From contig CAYQQR010000029.1 of assembly GCA_964420035.1 (NCBI GenBank), positions 1-50,517 on the forward strand: 50,517 nt of DNA. The letters run 5' to 3'. Numbering within the stretch: the first letter of the stretch is position 1; every line of letters starts with the position of its first letter. Shown piece after piece: positions 6,142 through 15,680 of this stretch. The translations under genes were made by a program, and so were the position numbers. Below the pieces are notes generated by a model. It ran no database searches, was not told where the DNA came from, and saw nothing but the letters and a program-made list of their open reading frames with translations. This DNA is from CAYQQR01 sp964420035. Lineage in GTDB: Bacteria > Bacteroidota > Bacteroidia > Bacteroidales > SM23-62.

Positions 6142-8367
6142 ATGAAACTGACAGTATTTTTTTTGTTTTCCTATTTAATGGTTTTCCCTGTTGCGGCAGG
6201 CAACTATTATATTTCCAGTGACGGGGATGACGGTAACAGCGGGGAAAGTCCCGAACAGGCATGGAGAACACTTGAACAGGTAAATAATTCCATGCATATT
6301 TTTCTTCCGGGGGATTCGGTCCTTTTCAGAAGAGGCGACACGTTCAGGGGATACTTGCACATTAACTGTAACGGTTCGGCAGATGCCCCTGTAGTTTTTT
6401 CATGTTACGGATCGGGCAAAAAAGCGGTTATTGACGGGTCGGTTACCCTGCCGGAATGGACCCCCGGGTCAGGAGGTATTTGGAAAGCAGACCGTCCTGA
6501 AACGGTAACGGGGGAGGTTAAGAACCTTTTTATCGATGGAGAATTTGCCAGCCTGGCACGGCACCCCGACGAGGGTTTTTATTTCACGTCCGATCCTGAG
6601 GGAAAGACTGTTTTTTCAGCCTCAGAGATGGCTTCTTTCAGCGGGAATTACTGGGAGGGCGCCGATATAGCCGTTCGTACGGCTAACTGGATCATCGATG
6701 TGCTGCCCATTGATTCAGTGGATGGTGAAAGGGTGGTCCTGAAAGAGGAAGCTACTTATAACCTGCTTCCGGGATACGGTTTTTTTATTCAGAACCATGT
6801 TCACGCGCTGGACCGGGAAGGAGAATGGGCGTGGACGGATGACGGAAGCATCTATATCTTTATGGAAGAGTCTGATCCCAATGATACGGAAATAATAATA
6901 CCGGAGCAAGATTTGGGTATTTATATCGACAATTCGGATTATATTAGTATCAGGGGCCTGAAGGTATCGTATCAAAAAGAAGCCGGAGTAGTGGCCGAAT
7001 ATTCGGATCATGTAGGTTTGTATGGCAACGAGGTGTTTTATAGCGGGACGGATGCCCTACGGACGCGTTATGTGAACTATCTGGAGGCAGAGAACAATAT
7101 TCTCAAGGGAGCCAATAACAACGGACTGGATATGAATTACACGAAAGAAAGCACTTTTAGGCAGAATACTGTGCGCAATATCGGTTCCGTTCCCGGAAGG
7201 GGGCTGAACGGTAATCTGAAATACATGGGTATTTTGATTAACCGTTCGGAGAATCTTTTGTTTCAGTACAATAATATTGACAGCATCGGGTACAACGGGA
7301 TCAGCTTTTTCAGATCGGGCAACATCGAGATCCGTAACAACGCGGTCAGTTATGCCTGCCTGGTGAAAGATGACGGGGGTGGGATCTATACCTGGGAGAA
7401 CCAGAAACCGGGAAACGTGGTATCCGGAAATGTTGTGACCTATACCACGGGAGAACAGTCGGGAGTGCCCCCGGCAAAAAAGCACAAGGCACACGGTATT
7501 TATATTGATGACCGATCGTATGACCTGCTGGTGGAGAACAATACGGCAGCATACAACCATGATTTCGGGATTTACATACACAATGCAAAAAACGTGGTCA
7601 TATCCGGCAATACACTCGTGGATAACGATGTGCAGTTGGGATTTGGCGGAGGGGAGGACTGGCCGGGTAACGAGGTGACCGGCAATATCTTCGTATGCAC
7701 CGATGATGAAATGTTGTGTGTGCGCATGTACGGATCATATAATTACGATGAGAATTTCCCGGCGTTTGACAGTAACGTTTACGGTAAATTCACAGTATTC
7801 AAGATCGCGTTTCAAAGTTACGAGGACGAGGATGGGGGGCATGCAGCCAATCTTATCTTTGACCAGTGGAAAGAGATCAGCGGAGATGAGAATATGAGCG
7901 GGTGGCCGGTCCCATATCATGATTCCATCAGCCGTCAGGAATTTCTTTTTTTCGTATGGAACACGGATCCGGATGAGGTCACCATACCTCTGGATCATAG
8001 CTACAGGGACATGAAAAACTTGAAGGTGGAAGGAAATGTTGCCATACCTCCTTATTCTTCGGTTGTCCTGGTAAAGGATACCGCACCCCTGGCGGGAACC
8101 TATCTTCCCGGAAGGTTTCCGGGTGAAGAAATATGCATCTACCCGAATCCATCGTCCGGTCCGGTAACCCTTGAATTGAAGAACCCGGGAATGGTTGATA
8201 CCCTGGAGATATTTAACAGCAAGGGCACACTGCTCGATTGCCAGGATATTCATAAAGCGGACAATCCGTACAGGATTGACATGGGACCCTTCGGTACGGG
8301 AATCTATTTTATCCGGATCAGAATGCAGGACAGGGTGGCGACAAAAAATCTGGTCATCAAGAATTGA
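6142..8367 (+). CDS. Secreted right-handed beta-helix protein with T9SS sorting domain
   Basis: About 741 residues. The N-terminus is a signal peptide (MKLTVFFLFSYLMVFPVAAG). The opening YISSDGDDGNSGESPEQAWRT is typical of extracellular parallel beta-helix proteins related to polysaccharide lyases and hydrolases. Many short turns of the type N-x-V/I-x-x-N-x (for example IRGLKVS, IEIRNNAVS, LLVENNTAA, VVISGNTLV) show the helix. The last 80 residues (YPNPSSGPVTLEL to TKNLVIKN) are a type A T9SS domain, so the protein is probably exported to the surface or medium. The frame opens at a TTG at 6118, but the ATG at 6142 starts exactly at the signal peptide. Catalytic residues cannot be named. Its context suggests pectin or a similar glycan as substrate. 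Confidence 0.85.
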   Translation: MKLTVFFLFSYLMVFPVAAGNYYISSDGDDGNSGESPEQAWRTLEQVNNSMHIFLPGDSVLFRRGDTFRGYLHINCNGSADAPVVFSCYGSGKKAVIDGSVTLPEWTPGSGGIWKADRPETVTGEVKNLFIDGEFASLARHPDEGFYFTSDPEGKTVFSASEMASFSGNYWEGADIAVRTANWIIDVLPIDSVDGERVVLKEEATYNLLPGYGFFIQNHVHALDREGEWAWTDDGSIYIFMEESDPNDTEIIIPEQDLGIYIDNSDYISIRGLKVSYQKEAGVVAEYSDHVGLYGNEVFYSGTDALRTRYVNYLEAENNILKGANNNGLDMNYTKESTFRQNTVRNIGSVPGRGLNGNLKYMGILINRSENLLFQYNNIDSIGYNGISFFRSGNIEIRNNAVSYACLVKDDGGGIYTWENQKPGNVVSGNVVTYTTGEQSGVPPAKKHKAHGIYIDDRSYDLLVENNTAAYNHDFGIYIHNAKNVVISGNTLVDNDVQLGFGGGEDWPGNEVTGNIFVCTDDEMLCVRMYGSYNYDENFPAFDSNVYGKFTVFKIAFQSYEDEDGGHAANLIFDQWKEISGDENMSGWPVPYHDSISRQEFLFFVWNTDPDEVTIPLDHSYRDMKNLKVEGNVAIPPYSSVVLVKDTAPLAGTYLPGRFPGEEICIYPNPSSGPVTLELKNPGMVDTLEIFNSKGTLLDCQDIHKADNPYRIDMGPFGTGIYFIRIRMQDRVATKNLVIKN

Positions 8368-8459
8368 ATTTGAACATGCATGAGTTTTTCGCGGGGTATA
8401 CAATGTCATGATTTACGTGCTATTCATAACCAGATGATTAATTAATAACACATTTCTTT

Positions 8460-8481
8460 TAGGGATGCTCCTGTTGAAGAC
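8460..8481 (+). promoter_or_regulatory. Third copy of the TAGGGA...GTTGA element
   Basis: tagggatgctcctgttgaagac lies 36 bases before the start codon of the second beta-helix gene and resembles the pair at 5961-6088. It may bind the same regulator. The match is imperfect. Confidence 0.3.
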
Positions 8482-8516
8482 GTCATAATATTGTTGAACC
8501 CTAAAATCTTATAATT

Positions 8517-9980
8517 ATGAAAAAATTATTACTACCATTAATGCTGTTTTCCTTCAGCTTGTTTGCTCACGGGCAAACCGTCATTGACCTTACCGGCAAT
8601 GACAGTGAATGGGCACTGAACGATACCATTGCCAGTGCGGAAGGTCCCCAGGAGATCATATTAAATCCGGCCGTCGAGTATGAGATCGGGTCCAGGAGAA
8701 TATCGAACAACACAATAATCAGGTCTGATCCCGAAGGCCCGCGGGCTGTGATCAATATCAGCAATAACTTTTGGCTGGGCGAGGTGGAACTGGATTCCCT
8801 GATCTTCGAGCACCTGCACTTAAAAGGGGGCGGTTATATTTTTAACAACGGTAATTCCTATACTGTTGGAAAGGTTGCTTTTGTCGATTGCAAGATAGAG
8901 GGCAATGGAGGTTTGTGGCGCGGAAAAGCCGATACCAGCATGGTTGAGAATTATATCATCGACAATTGTGTGATCGATTCCATAGGCGAATACACCCTGA
9001 TGCGTCCCCAGGGCAGTAACGGAATCGGTAATATAAGTCTTACAAACAGCACCGTTAATTATGCAAAAGGGCTCTTCAGATTGAGTGAACGCCCCGAAAC
9101 CGTAAAAATTGAGAACGTAACCATTCATCAGGGCTGTGATGCCGATTTCTGGATCAATGCCATGCTTACTTTCTATGGCGGATTCGGTGAACTGGAGTTC
9201 AACAATGTATTGGTGGGTCCGGGCCTTAACGGATCCATTGGTGCAATAGAAGTGGCAGAAGAAGATGCCGGGAACATTACGGTCACGAACAGCTACTACA
9301 CTACGGATTTTGTAGCAAATGAAGGCATGGAGCTGCCAGCTGAATTTGAAGCCTATGCCGGTGCATCCACGGATCTTTGGGCCGATCCTTCGGCAGCGGA
9401 TTTCACGATCATAGACAATAATTTTGATGCCAAGTTTTCTACAGGCGATCCCCGGTGGATCCCTGCCCGCCTGAGTGAATTGTCCCTGTCTGCAGGCGAA
9501 CTGTCACCTTCGTTCGATCCAACGGTATTGTCGTACACGTGCGAGCTCCCGGAAGGAACGGAAGCTGTCGTTGTAACCGCAGTACCGGGTCATGAAGAAG
9601 CCACGGTATCCGGGGACGGGGTAATCGATGTAACCAGTGGTTCAGGTACGGCCAACGTCGTGGTGCTGGAAGGAACGATTTCACAGACCTATACGATAGA
9701 ATTTACTGTCATTGTGGGAATAGATCAAAATCTGGAAGGTAAAGTTGAACTATACTACAATTCAGTTAATGATGAAGTGGTAATCAAAAACCTTGGCACA
9801 ACGAACCAGTTGCAAAAAGTGGAGATATTCAGTCTTACAGGACAGGTGCTCAAGAGTTATGACATCCATAATCCGTCGAAAAGGATGACCATCAGCACCA
9901 GTGATCTTGGAAGGGGACTCTATCTCTTACGGGGTACTTATTCCAACAACGCTTCGGCATACCTTAAGTTCCTGAAATAG
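8517..9980 (+). CDS. Secreted beta-helix (DUF4957/DUF5123-like) protein with cadherin-like and T9SS domains
   Basis: The 487-residue protein has a clear signal peptide ending LFAHGQ. Residues about 25-315 form a beta-helix-like region closing with GDPRW, which resembles the DUF4957/DUF5123 family common in pectin loci. Residues about 318-398 (LSELSLSAGELSPSFDPTV and so on) match a cadherin-like bacterial beta-sandwich. The last 80 residues are a T9SS sorting domain (VEIFSLTGQVLKSYD, GLYLLRG). No catalytic residues are recognised, so it may bind glycan or be a lyase-like enzyme. It follows the first beta-helix gene by 149 bases and is closed by the terminator at 10038. Confidence 0.8.
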   Translation: MKKLLLPLMLFSFSLFAHGQTVIDLTGNDSEWALNDTIASAEGPQEIILNPAVEYEIGSRRISNNTIIRSDPEGPRAVINISNNFWLGEVELDSLIFEHLHLKGGGYIFNNGNSYTVGKVAFVDCKIEGNGGLWRGKADTSMVENYIIDNCVIDSIGEYTLMRPQGSNGIGNISLTNSTVNYAKGLFRLSERPETVKIENVTIHQGCDADFWINAMLTFYGGFGELEFNNVLVGPGLNGSIGAIEVAEEDAGNITVTNSYYTTDFVANEGMELPAEFEAYAGASTDLWADPSAADFTIIDNNFDAKFSTGDPRWIPARLSELSLSAGELSPSFDPTVLSYTCELPEGTEAVVVTAVPGHEEATVSGDGVIDVTSGSGTANVVVLEGTISQTYTIEFTVIVGIDQNLEGKVELYYNSVNDEVVIKNLGTTNQLQKVEIFSLTGQVLKSYDIHNPSKRMTISTSDLGRGLYLLRGTYSNNASAYLKFLK

Positions 9981-10037
9981 TTTTTAGTTAGTAGTTGGTT
10001 AGCTTTTAGTTAGCAGATGTTAGTGAAGTTTTAGTGA

Positions 10038-10077
10038 AAGTTTGACCCGGGACCGGTTTCCCGGGCCAAACTTTTTT
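10038..10077 (+). terminator. Rho-independent terminator
   Basis: The arms aagtttgacccggga and tcccgggccaaactt pair with one mismatch around a ccggtt loop and run into a T-tract. It separates the two beta-helix genes from the sigma-factor gene. Just before it lies a low-complexity stretch of ttagttag/gttagtg units (9981-10035). Confidence 0.85.
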
Positions 10078-10202
10078 ATATATAATTATTGTTATTTTGC
10101 AGCATGATCCACAGCTCTCTCTTCCGAATATTCAGCAAGTATACTATTTGAAGATAACCGGATTGTTGAGATGCGAATGGAAATTAAAACCCGGGTATGT
10201 AA

Positions 10203-10796
10203 TTGTTTTTAGAGGGACGGAAAAAATATTTGACTTTGACTGATAGGGAGATTCTTGAAGGACTGAAGAAGGGAAATAAGGATGTTTTCGAAGCCTTGTT
10301 CCGAAAGTATGTCTCTACGCTGCGGGAATATGCTTTTTTCTATGTCGGAGATGTACACATCGCTGAAGACATCGTTCAGGATCTGTTTGTAAAGATCTGG
10401 GAGAACCGGGAAAACTTCAATATTCACACTTCACTGAAAGCATATTTATACAGAAGTACACACAATAATTGTATTCAGTTCCTGAGGCACAAGAATGTAA
10501 GTTACAAGCACGATAAATATCTCCAGGGCAGGCTGGCTGAAGCCAGATTAATGGAACAGCTCTATTTTGAAAAAGGCATCCAGCAATTGTTTGAAAAAGA
10601 GATCACCGACCTGGTCAATAAATCATTGGAGAAACTGCCTACCAAGACATCAGAAATTTTTATTCTGAGCAGAAGAAAATATCTGAAGAATTCAGAGATA
10701 GCCAATAAACTTAATCTTAGTGAAAAATCTGTTGAATATCATATATCCAAGACCCTTGAATTGTTGCGAACGGATCTGAAAGATCACTTGTTTTGA
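10203..10796 (+). CDS. ECF-type RNA polymerase sigma factor
   Basis: The 197-residue protein has sigma region 2 at about 25-95 (DVFEALFRKYVSTLREYAFF, then AEDIVQDLFVKIWENR) and region 4 at about 135-190 (LEKLPTKTSEIFILSRRKY, then NSEIANKLNLSEKSVEYHI). This matches the Bacteroidota ECF sigma factors that pair with FecR anti-sigma factors. The start is uncertain: no ATG is available, and TTG codons at 10203 or 10230 are the candidates. It is followed after 99 bases by fecR and then by SusC, so it probably activates this locus when SusC signals the presence of its glycan. Confidence 0.93.
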   Translation: MFLEGRKKYLTLTDREILEGLKKGNKDVFEALFRKYVSTLREYAFFYVGDVHIAEDIVQDLFVKIWENRENFNIHTSLKAYLYRSTHNNCIQFLRHKNVSYKHDKYLQGRLAEARLMEQLYFEKGIQQLFEKEITDLVNKSLEKLPTKTSEIFILSRRKYLKNSEIANKLNLSEKSVEYHISKTLELLRTDLKDHLF

Positions 10797-10895
10797 AATG
10801 CTACTAAAGATAAAGAGAAATGGAATGAACAAGGGAGGATTATTTTTTAGGGACAGAACGGGATTAAGCGTCATTAAAAATGATGATCACATAAA

Positions 10896-11990
10896 ATGAA
10901 AAGAACAAATCAATTTTTAAATTTTCTGAAATTTTTCAAGGGGGAATCAAGCAAGGAAGACACCGATGCCCTGTTGAAATGGATTGAAGAGGATAAAAAG
11001 AACCGGCAGGAATATTTTATGGCCAAACGTTTATGGCTGGAAAGTCTGGAACAGGATGAGGAGCAGGTGGACAGATCCTGGGAGCGGCTTCAATACAGGC
11101 TGTTCGGTGTTACGGGGAAAAGCTTCGGGATGCGGGCAAGACGGCGGACAGACCTGAAGGTTTATGCCCTGGTTGCCAGTCTGGCTTTATTGCTGGTAAC
11201 CGGCGTATACACGGCACTTAGAATGAACAGTCTTAAAAGCTATGAACAGAATGTGAACCATGTTGAAACTCCCTTTGGTTCAAGAACAAACATCATACTT
11301 CCGGATGGCACGGAGGTATGGCTGAATTCCGGAAGTAAACTGACCTATCCCACCGTGTTTTCCGGAAAGAACCGCGTTGTAAATCTGAGCGGGGAAGCAT
11401 TTTTTGATGTAAAGAAATATTCTGGATCAGAATTTATCGTTCGTGTTCCTGACCTGGATATCAGGGCTCTGGGGACCCAGTTCAATGTTAAGTCTTATCC
11501 GGACGAGGATATCATAGAAACATTTCTTCTGGAAGGAAAAGTAGTTGTAGACAGGCGGAAAAATAAGAGTACTTTCAAACCCATCACCTTGAAACCCAGG
11601 CAAAAACTTACTTTTGTAAAAGACCAGGCTGGATCATTACAGGAACAGATTGATAAACCGCAAGATAAACCGGTTGAACCGGTTGAAAAGGTCCAGCCTA
11701 TCCCACGCAAGCAGGTACAGATTTCCCATGTGATCCATCCGGATGCAGATATTTCATGGAAAGATGAAAAACTGGTCATCTATTCAGAAACCTTATTATC
11801 CTTATCTCGCAAGCTGGAGCGTTACTATAACATAGAGATTGAATTTCAAGATGAGGATACCAAGAATTACGTGTTTTCAGGGACACTGGATGAAGTAACC
11901 ATTGATGAAGTAATGCGGGCTATATCGGTTGCGGCTCCCATTTCTTTTTCAATTGAAAAAAACAAAGTAACGCTGTGTTCTGCGAACTAG
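10896..11990 (+). CDS. FecR-family anti-sigma factor
   Basis: The inner-membrane protein relays a periplasmic signal to the ECF sigma factor. Order seen: a cytoplasmic N-terminal segment with KFFKGESSKEDTDALLKWI (14-32), one membrane segment (about 88-108, VYALVASLALLLVTGVYTAL), a FecR domain (about 124-235, ETPFGSRTNIILPDGTEVWLN at its start), a proline-rich linker (about 255-275) and a C-terminal DUF4974/STN-like domain (about 290-362). The 364-residue length is typical. It sits between the sigma gene and an STN-bearing SusC, the usual order of a trans-envelope signalling set. Confidence 0.94.
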   Translation: MKRTNQFLNFLKFFKGESSKEDTDALLKWIEEDKKNRQEYFMAKRLWLESLEQDEEQVDRSWERLQYRLFGVTGKSFGMRARRRTDLKVYALVASLALLLVTGVYTALRMNSLKSYEQNVNHVETPFGSRTNIILPDGTEVWLNSGSKLTYPTVFSGKNRVVNLSGEAFFDVKKYSGSEFIVRVPDLDIRALGTQFNVKSYPDEDIIETFLLEGKVVVDRRKNKSTFKPITLKPRQKLTFVKDQAGSLQEQIDKPQDKPVEPVEKVQPIPRKQVQISHVIHPDADISWKDEKLVIYSETLLSLSRKLERYYNIEIEFQDEDTKNYVFSGTLDEVTIDEVMRAISVAAPISFSIEKNKVTLCSAN

Positions 11991-12016
11991 ATGGTGTAAA
12001 AATGAGCAAAAAAACA

Positions 12017-12049
12017 CTGCCGGAAAATGTTGACGGCATTTCCCGGCAG
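12017..12049 (+). promoter_or_regulatory. Large hairpin between fecR and susC
   Basis: ctgccgg pairs with ccggcag and the stem continues aaatg/cattt around a ttgacgg loop. It has no T-tract. It could limit read-through from the sigma/fecR genes, stabilise the susC message, or serve as an attenuator. The susC start lies 66 bases downstream. Confidence 0.5.
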
Positions 12050-12115
12050 GTCAGATTAACGGAATTTCACAGGAAATAATAAAAATTCTCATTAACCCAA
12101 AACAAACACAAATGT

Positions 12116-15100
12116 ATGAAAACTAGCGAAAAGGTAATCTCCTTTCTTATCTTAAATGAAAGGAAAAAAATCTGGTTAATAATGAAATTCTGTATCGTTT
12201 TCTTATATCTGGCAGTTATTCAGGTTTCTGCAATAAATGTCTTCTCACAAACAGAAAAGATCTCCATTGAGATGCAAAATACTTCTGTAAGAGAAATTGT
12301 GAAGAAGATCGAAGAACAGGGACAGGTAAATTTCTTCTATAATGAGAATCTTCCTGAACTGGACAAAAGGATCTCGGTTTCAGAGCGGGATAAACCGATC
12401 AGTGAAGTGCTTGCCAGTTCACTCAGCCAGGCAGACATGACCTATGAGGTCATTAAGGAGAATTTTTATGTTTTAATTCCCTCCCGTGAACTGATGCAGA
12501 CTCCACGGGTTACCGGAAAGGTAACGGATGCCAGTACGGGTGAAGCCCTTCCGGGTGTGAATGTTTATGTAGAGGGAACCACCCATGGGACGATAACCGA
12601 TCTGGACGGTGAATATGAACTTGAACTTAGCGGGGACAGTGAAACATTAATTTTTTCATACATAGGATATGAACGTACGCGGATCCCCGTGGAAGGAAGG
12701 ACTGTTATCAACGTACAGCTTGAACCTGATACAAAGGAGATTGATGAAGTAGTTGTGGTAGGTTACGGAACCATGAAGCGGGCGGATCTCACCGGGTCGG
12801 TCTCATCTGTTTCGGGCAAACAGATTAATTCGATCCCGGTGTCCAGCGTAAGTGAAGCACTAACCGGTAAAATGGCAGGAGTGCAGGTTAAGACAACCGA
12901 TGGTTCCCCCTTTGCCGATGTGGTGATCCGTATCCGTGGCGGCGGTTCGGTTACTCAGGATAATTCTCCCTTGTTCATTGTAGACGGTTTCCCGGTTGAA
13001 AGCATCCGGGATATTTCTCCCCATAACATTGAAAATATTGATGTTTTGAAAGATGCATCATCCGCCGCGATCTATGGTTCCCGGGGAGCTAACGGTGTTA
13101 TTTTAATAACTACAAAGGGAGCAGAGGGTGGAAGAACGAAAGTTACCTATAACGGTTACGGCCAGATACGTACCCTGGCAAAGAAACTGGATGTAATGGA
13201 TCCCTATGAATTCGTACTGATGCAATATGAGTACGCACGCGTCCAGTCAGGAGAACTCGCCTACAACCGGTTTATTAATAATTTCGGTGTTTATGATGAC
13301 CTTGAATTGTACAAGGGACAAAGAGGAACCGACTGGCAGGAAGAGATGCTCGGCTCGCCTACATTCTCACAAAACCATAATCTTGACGTGGGAGGCGGAA
13401 CCGAAAAGACCCGATACAAAATCAGTCTTTCCGATGTAAGTGATGAAGGAATATTGATAGGGAACGGCTATGACAGAACCAACCTGAACTTTAATCTGAA
13501 GCATCAGGCCTCGGAATCGGTAGAATTGACACTTGCAGCACGTTTGATCAATACCAGGATCATCGGAGCCGGTACATCCGGGAGTGCAAACCTCAGAATG
13601 AAGCACATTCTGACTGCCAGGCCAGTTAACGGATTGATGGATGTACTGGATTACGATTTTGATGACCCTGCATATTATGATGATTACGAGGCATTTATAT
13701 CCAGTTTTATTAACCCCAGGCAGCTCGTTGAACAGGATTACAGAAAGAGATTGAGCCATAGTTATTACTTGAACGCGGGGTTGGATTGGGACATTTTTAA
13801 GAATCTGATGTACCGGTCCGAATTCGGTATTCAATATTCTTATGGAGACAACTACAGGTATTATGGACCGTTAACATCACGTTCAAGAAATTATGGCAGC
13901 AATTTACCTTTAGGAGATATAAACTCCTATAAGAGCGATAGGTTGCGCTGGTCAAACATCCTGAACTATAACCTGAATTTCCAGGATGTTCACCGGCTGA
14001 ATATGATGGTCGGACAGGAAATCATTCAAAGTGGCTCCTCCAGCACCTTCATGCGTGCCAAATATTTTTCCGAGGATCTTCCGCCTGAAAAGATGTTTGC
14101 CAATATGGCTTTAGGAGAGTTCGATCAAATGTCTTCCTATTTTAACCCGGAAAATAAACTGGCTTCCTTTTTTGGAAGGATCAATTACTTTTTACTGGAC
14201 CGGTACATTTTCACGGCAACATTCAGAGCGGACGGATCCAGTAAGTTTGCACCCGGCAATCAGTGGGGTTATTTTCCTTCCGGAGCGATTGCCTGGAGGA
14301 TATCCAACGAGAATTTCATGCAGAATCAAAACTTTATTTCAAATTTGAAATTAAGGGCAAGTATTGGTGCTGCAGGAAATAACCGGATCGGATCGGATCT
14401 TTGGAAAACAAATTACCGGATCTCGACCAGCAATCCTATCGGGTTTGGGGACCGGATCAATCAATACTATATCCCTGCTTCAAGCCTGTTGTCCAATCCT
14501 GATCTCAGGTGGGAAACTACTGTTACGAGGAACGTCGGATTGGATTACGGATTGTTCCGGAACCGGATTGGAGGAGTCGTGGATCTCTACTGGAACACTA
14601 CCAGGGACCTTCTGGTTGAATCCGATATACCTTCTTATCTGGGTTATTCGAAACAAATGAGGAACATCGGACAAACCTCGAACAGGGGAATCGAATTTAC
14701 GTTTGATGCCCGTGCGATTCAGAGGCGGGACCTGATGTTGAATATATCTTTCAATATTGGATTTAACCAACCCAGGATCGATAAGCTGGATGAGGTTGAT
14801 GTTAAACCCTTTTATTCCAGCTGGGCCACTTCGGATTTACGTGAATCGGATGATTACCGGGTAATTGTCGGAGAAACAGTGGGTCTGATGTACGGATATG
14901 TTTTCGACGGCATATACCAGCCTGAAGATTTTGAGATCGTGGATGAAGAAACCGGAGCTTATGAGCTTAAAGAAGGAGTTTCCAGCAGTGAAGGTATTTT
15001 GGGCGGCGTGATCCGTTTAAGGCCGGGAGTGATGAAACTGAAGGACCTTAACGGGGACGGCGTGATCACGGCGGACCAGGACCGTGCCGTTGTCGGGAAT

Positions 15101-15676
15101 GCAATTCCCAAGCATACCGGGGGACTGAACATCAATACCCGGTACAAGTCATTCGACTTGTCCATGCTCTTCAACTGGGTATACGGAAACGATATATACA
15201 ATACAGGATTGATAGAATTCCAGATGTTGTTCCATACTACCTATGGGAACATGCTGAATACCATGAATTCTGAAAGACGGTGGATGTATATTGATACTGA
15301 AACAGGAGAGGAGATCACTGATTTGAACAAGCTGGCTGAAGTGAACAAGGATAAAACCATGTGGTCACCGTTTTCCAGCGGTTCGACCAAACCCTTGTTC
15401 CATTCGGGGGCAGTCGAGGATGGTTCCTTTTTACGACTCAATACCCTTTCACTGGGTTATACTTTACCGGATAATTTGACCAATAAATTAAGAATAGAGC
15501 GGTTCAGGATCTATGGCACGGTGTACAATGCCTGGATATGGACCAACTACTCCGGTTACGACCCGGAAGTGAGTACCACGCAGAACAATTCTTACAGGCA
15601 GCTCACACCGGGTGTGGATTACTCGGCTTACCCAAAGAGCAGATCCTATGTACTTGGAGTAAATGTAACTTTCTAA
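12116..15676 (+). CDS. SusC/RagA-type TonB-dependent outer membrane transporter with STN domain
   Basis: The 1186-residue protein imports oligosaccharides across the outer membrane with energy from TonB. After a signal peptide (about 22-45), an STN domain spans about 48-122 and would contact the FecR protein. A carboxypeptidase-regulatory-like domain (about 131-205, VTGKVTDASTGEALPGVNVY), the TonB-box region EIDEVVVVGYGTMK and a plug domain (DVLKDASSAAIYGSRGANG) follow, then a long beta-barrel ending in SYVLGVNVTF. Unlike SusCs lacking an STN, this one is built to signal as well as to transport. It pairs with the SusD gene four bases downstream. Confidence 0.97.
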   Translation: MKTSEKVISFLILNERKKIWLIMKFCIVFLYLAVIQVSAINVFSQTEKISIEMQNTSVREIVKKIEEQGQVNFFYNENLPELDKRISVSERDKPISEVLASSLSQADMTYEVIKENFYVLIPSRELMQTPRVTGKVTDASTGEALPGVNVYVEGTTHGTITDLDGEYELELSGDSETLIFSYIGYERTRIPVEGRTVINVQLEPDTKEIDEVVVVGYGTMKRADLTGSVSSVSGKQINSIPVSSVSEALTGKMAGVQVKTTDGSPFADVVIRIRGGGSVTQDNSPLFIVDGFPVESIRDISPHNIENIDVLKDASSAAIYGSRGANGVILITTKGAEGGRTKVTYNGYGQIRTLAKKLDVMDPYEFVLMQYEYARVQSGELAYNRFINNFGVYDDLELYKGQRGTDWQEEMLGSPTFSQNHNLDVGGGTEKTRYKISLSDVSDEGILIGNGYDRTNLNFNLKHQASESVELTLAARLINTRIIGAGTSGSANLRMKHILTARPVNGLMDVLDYDFDDPAYYDDYEAFISSFINPRQLVEQDYRKRLSHSYYLNAGLDWDIFKNLMYRSEFGIQYSYGDNYRYYGPLTSRSRNYGSNLPLGDINSYKSDRLRWSNILNYNLNFQDVHRLNMMVGQEIIQSGSSSTFMRAKYFSEDLPPEKMFANMALGEFDQMSSYFNPENKLASFFGRINYFLLDRYIFTATFRADGSSKFAPGNQWGYFPSGAIAWRISNENFMQNQNFISNLKLRASIGAAGNNRIGSDLWKTNYRISTSNPIGFGDRINQYYIPASSLLSNPDLRWETTVTRNVGLDYGLFRNRIGGVVDLYWNTTRDLLVESDIPSYLGYSKQMRNIGQTSNRGIEFTFDARAIQRRDLMLNISFNIGFNQPRIDKLDEVDVKPFYSSWATSDLRESDDYRVIVGETVGLMYGYVFDGIYQPEDFEIVDEETGAYELKEGVSSSEGILGGVIRLRPGVMKLKDLNGDGVITADQDRAVVGNAIPKHTGGLNINTRYKSFDLSMLFNWVYGNDIYNTGLIEFQMLFHTTYGNMLNTMNSERRWMYIDTETGEEITDLNKLAEVNKDKTMWSPFSSGSTKPLFHSGAVEDGSFLRLNTLSLGYTLPDNLTNKLRIERFRIYGTVYNAWIWTNYSGYDPEVSTTQNNSYRQLTPGVDYSAYPKSRSYVLGVNVTF

Positions 15677-15680
15677 ACCC

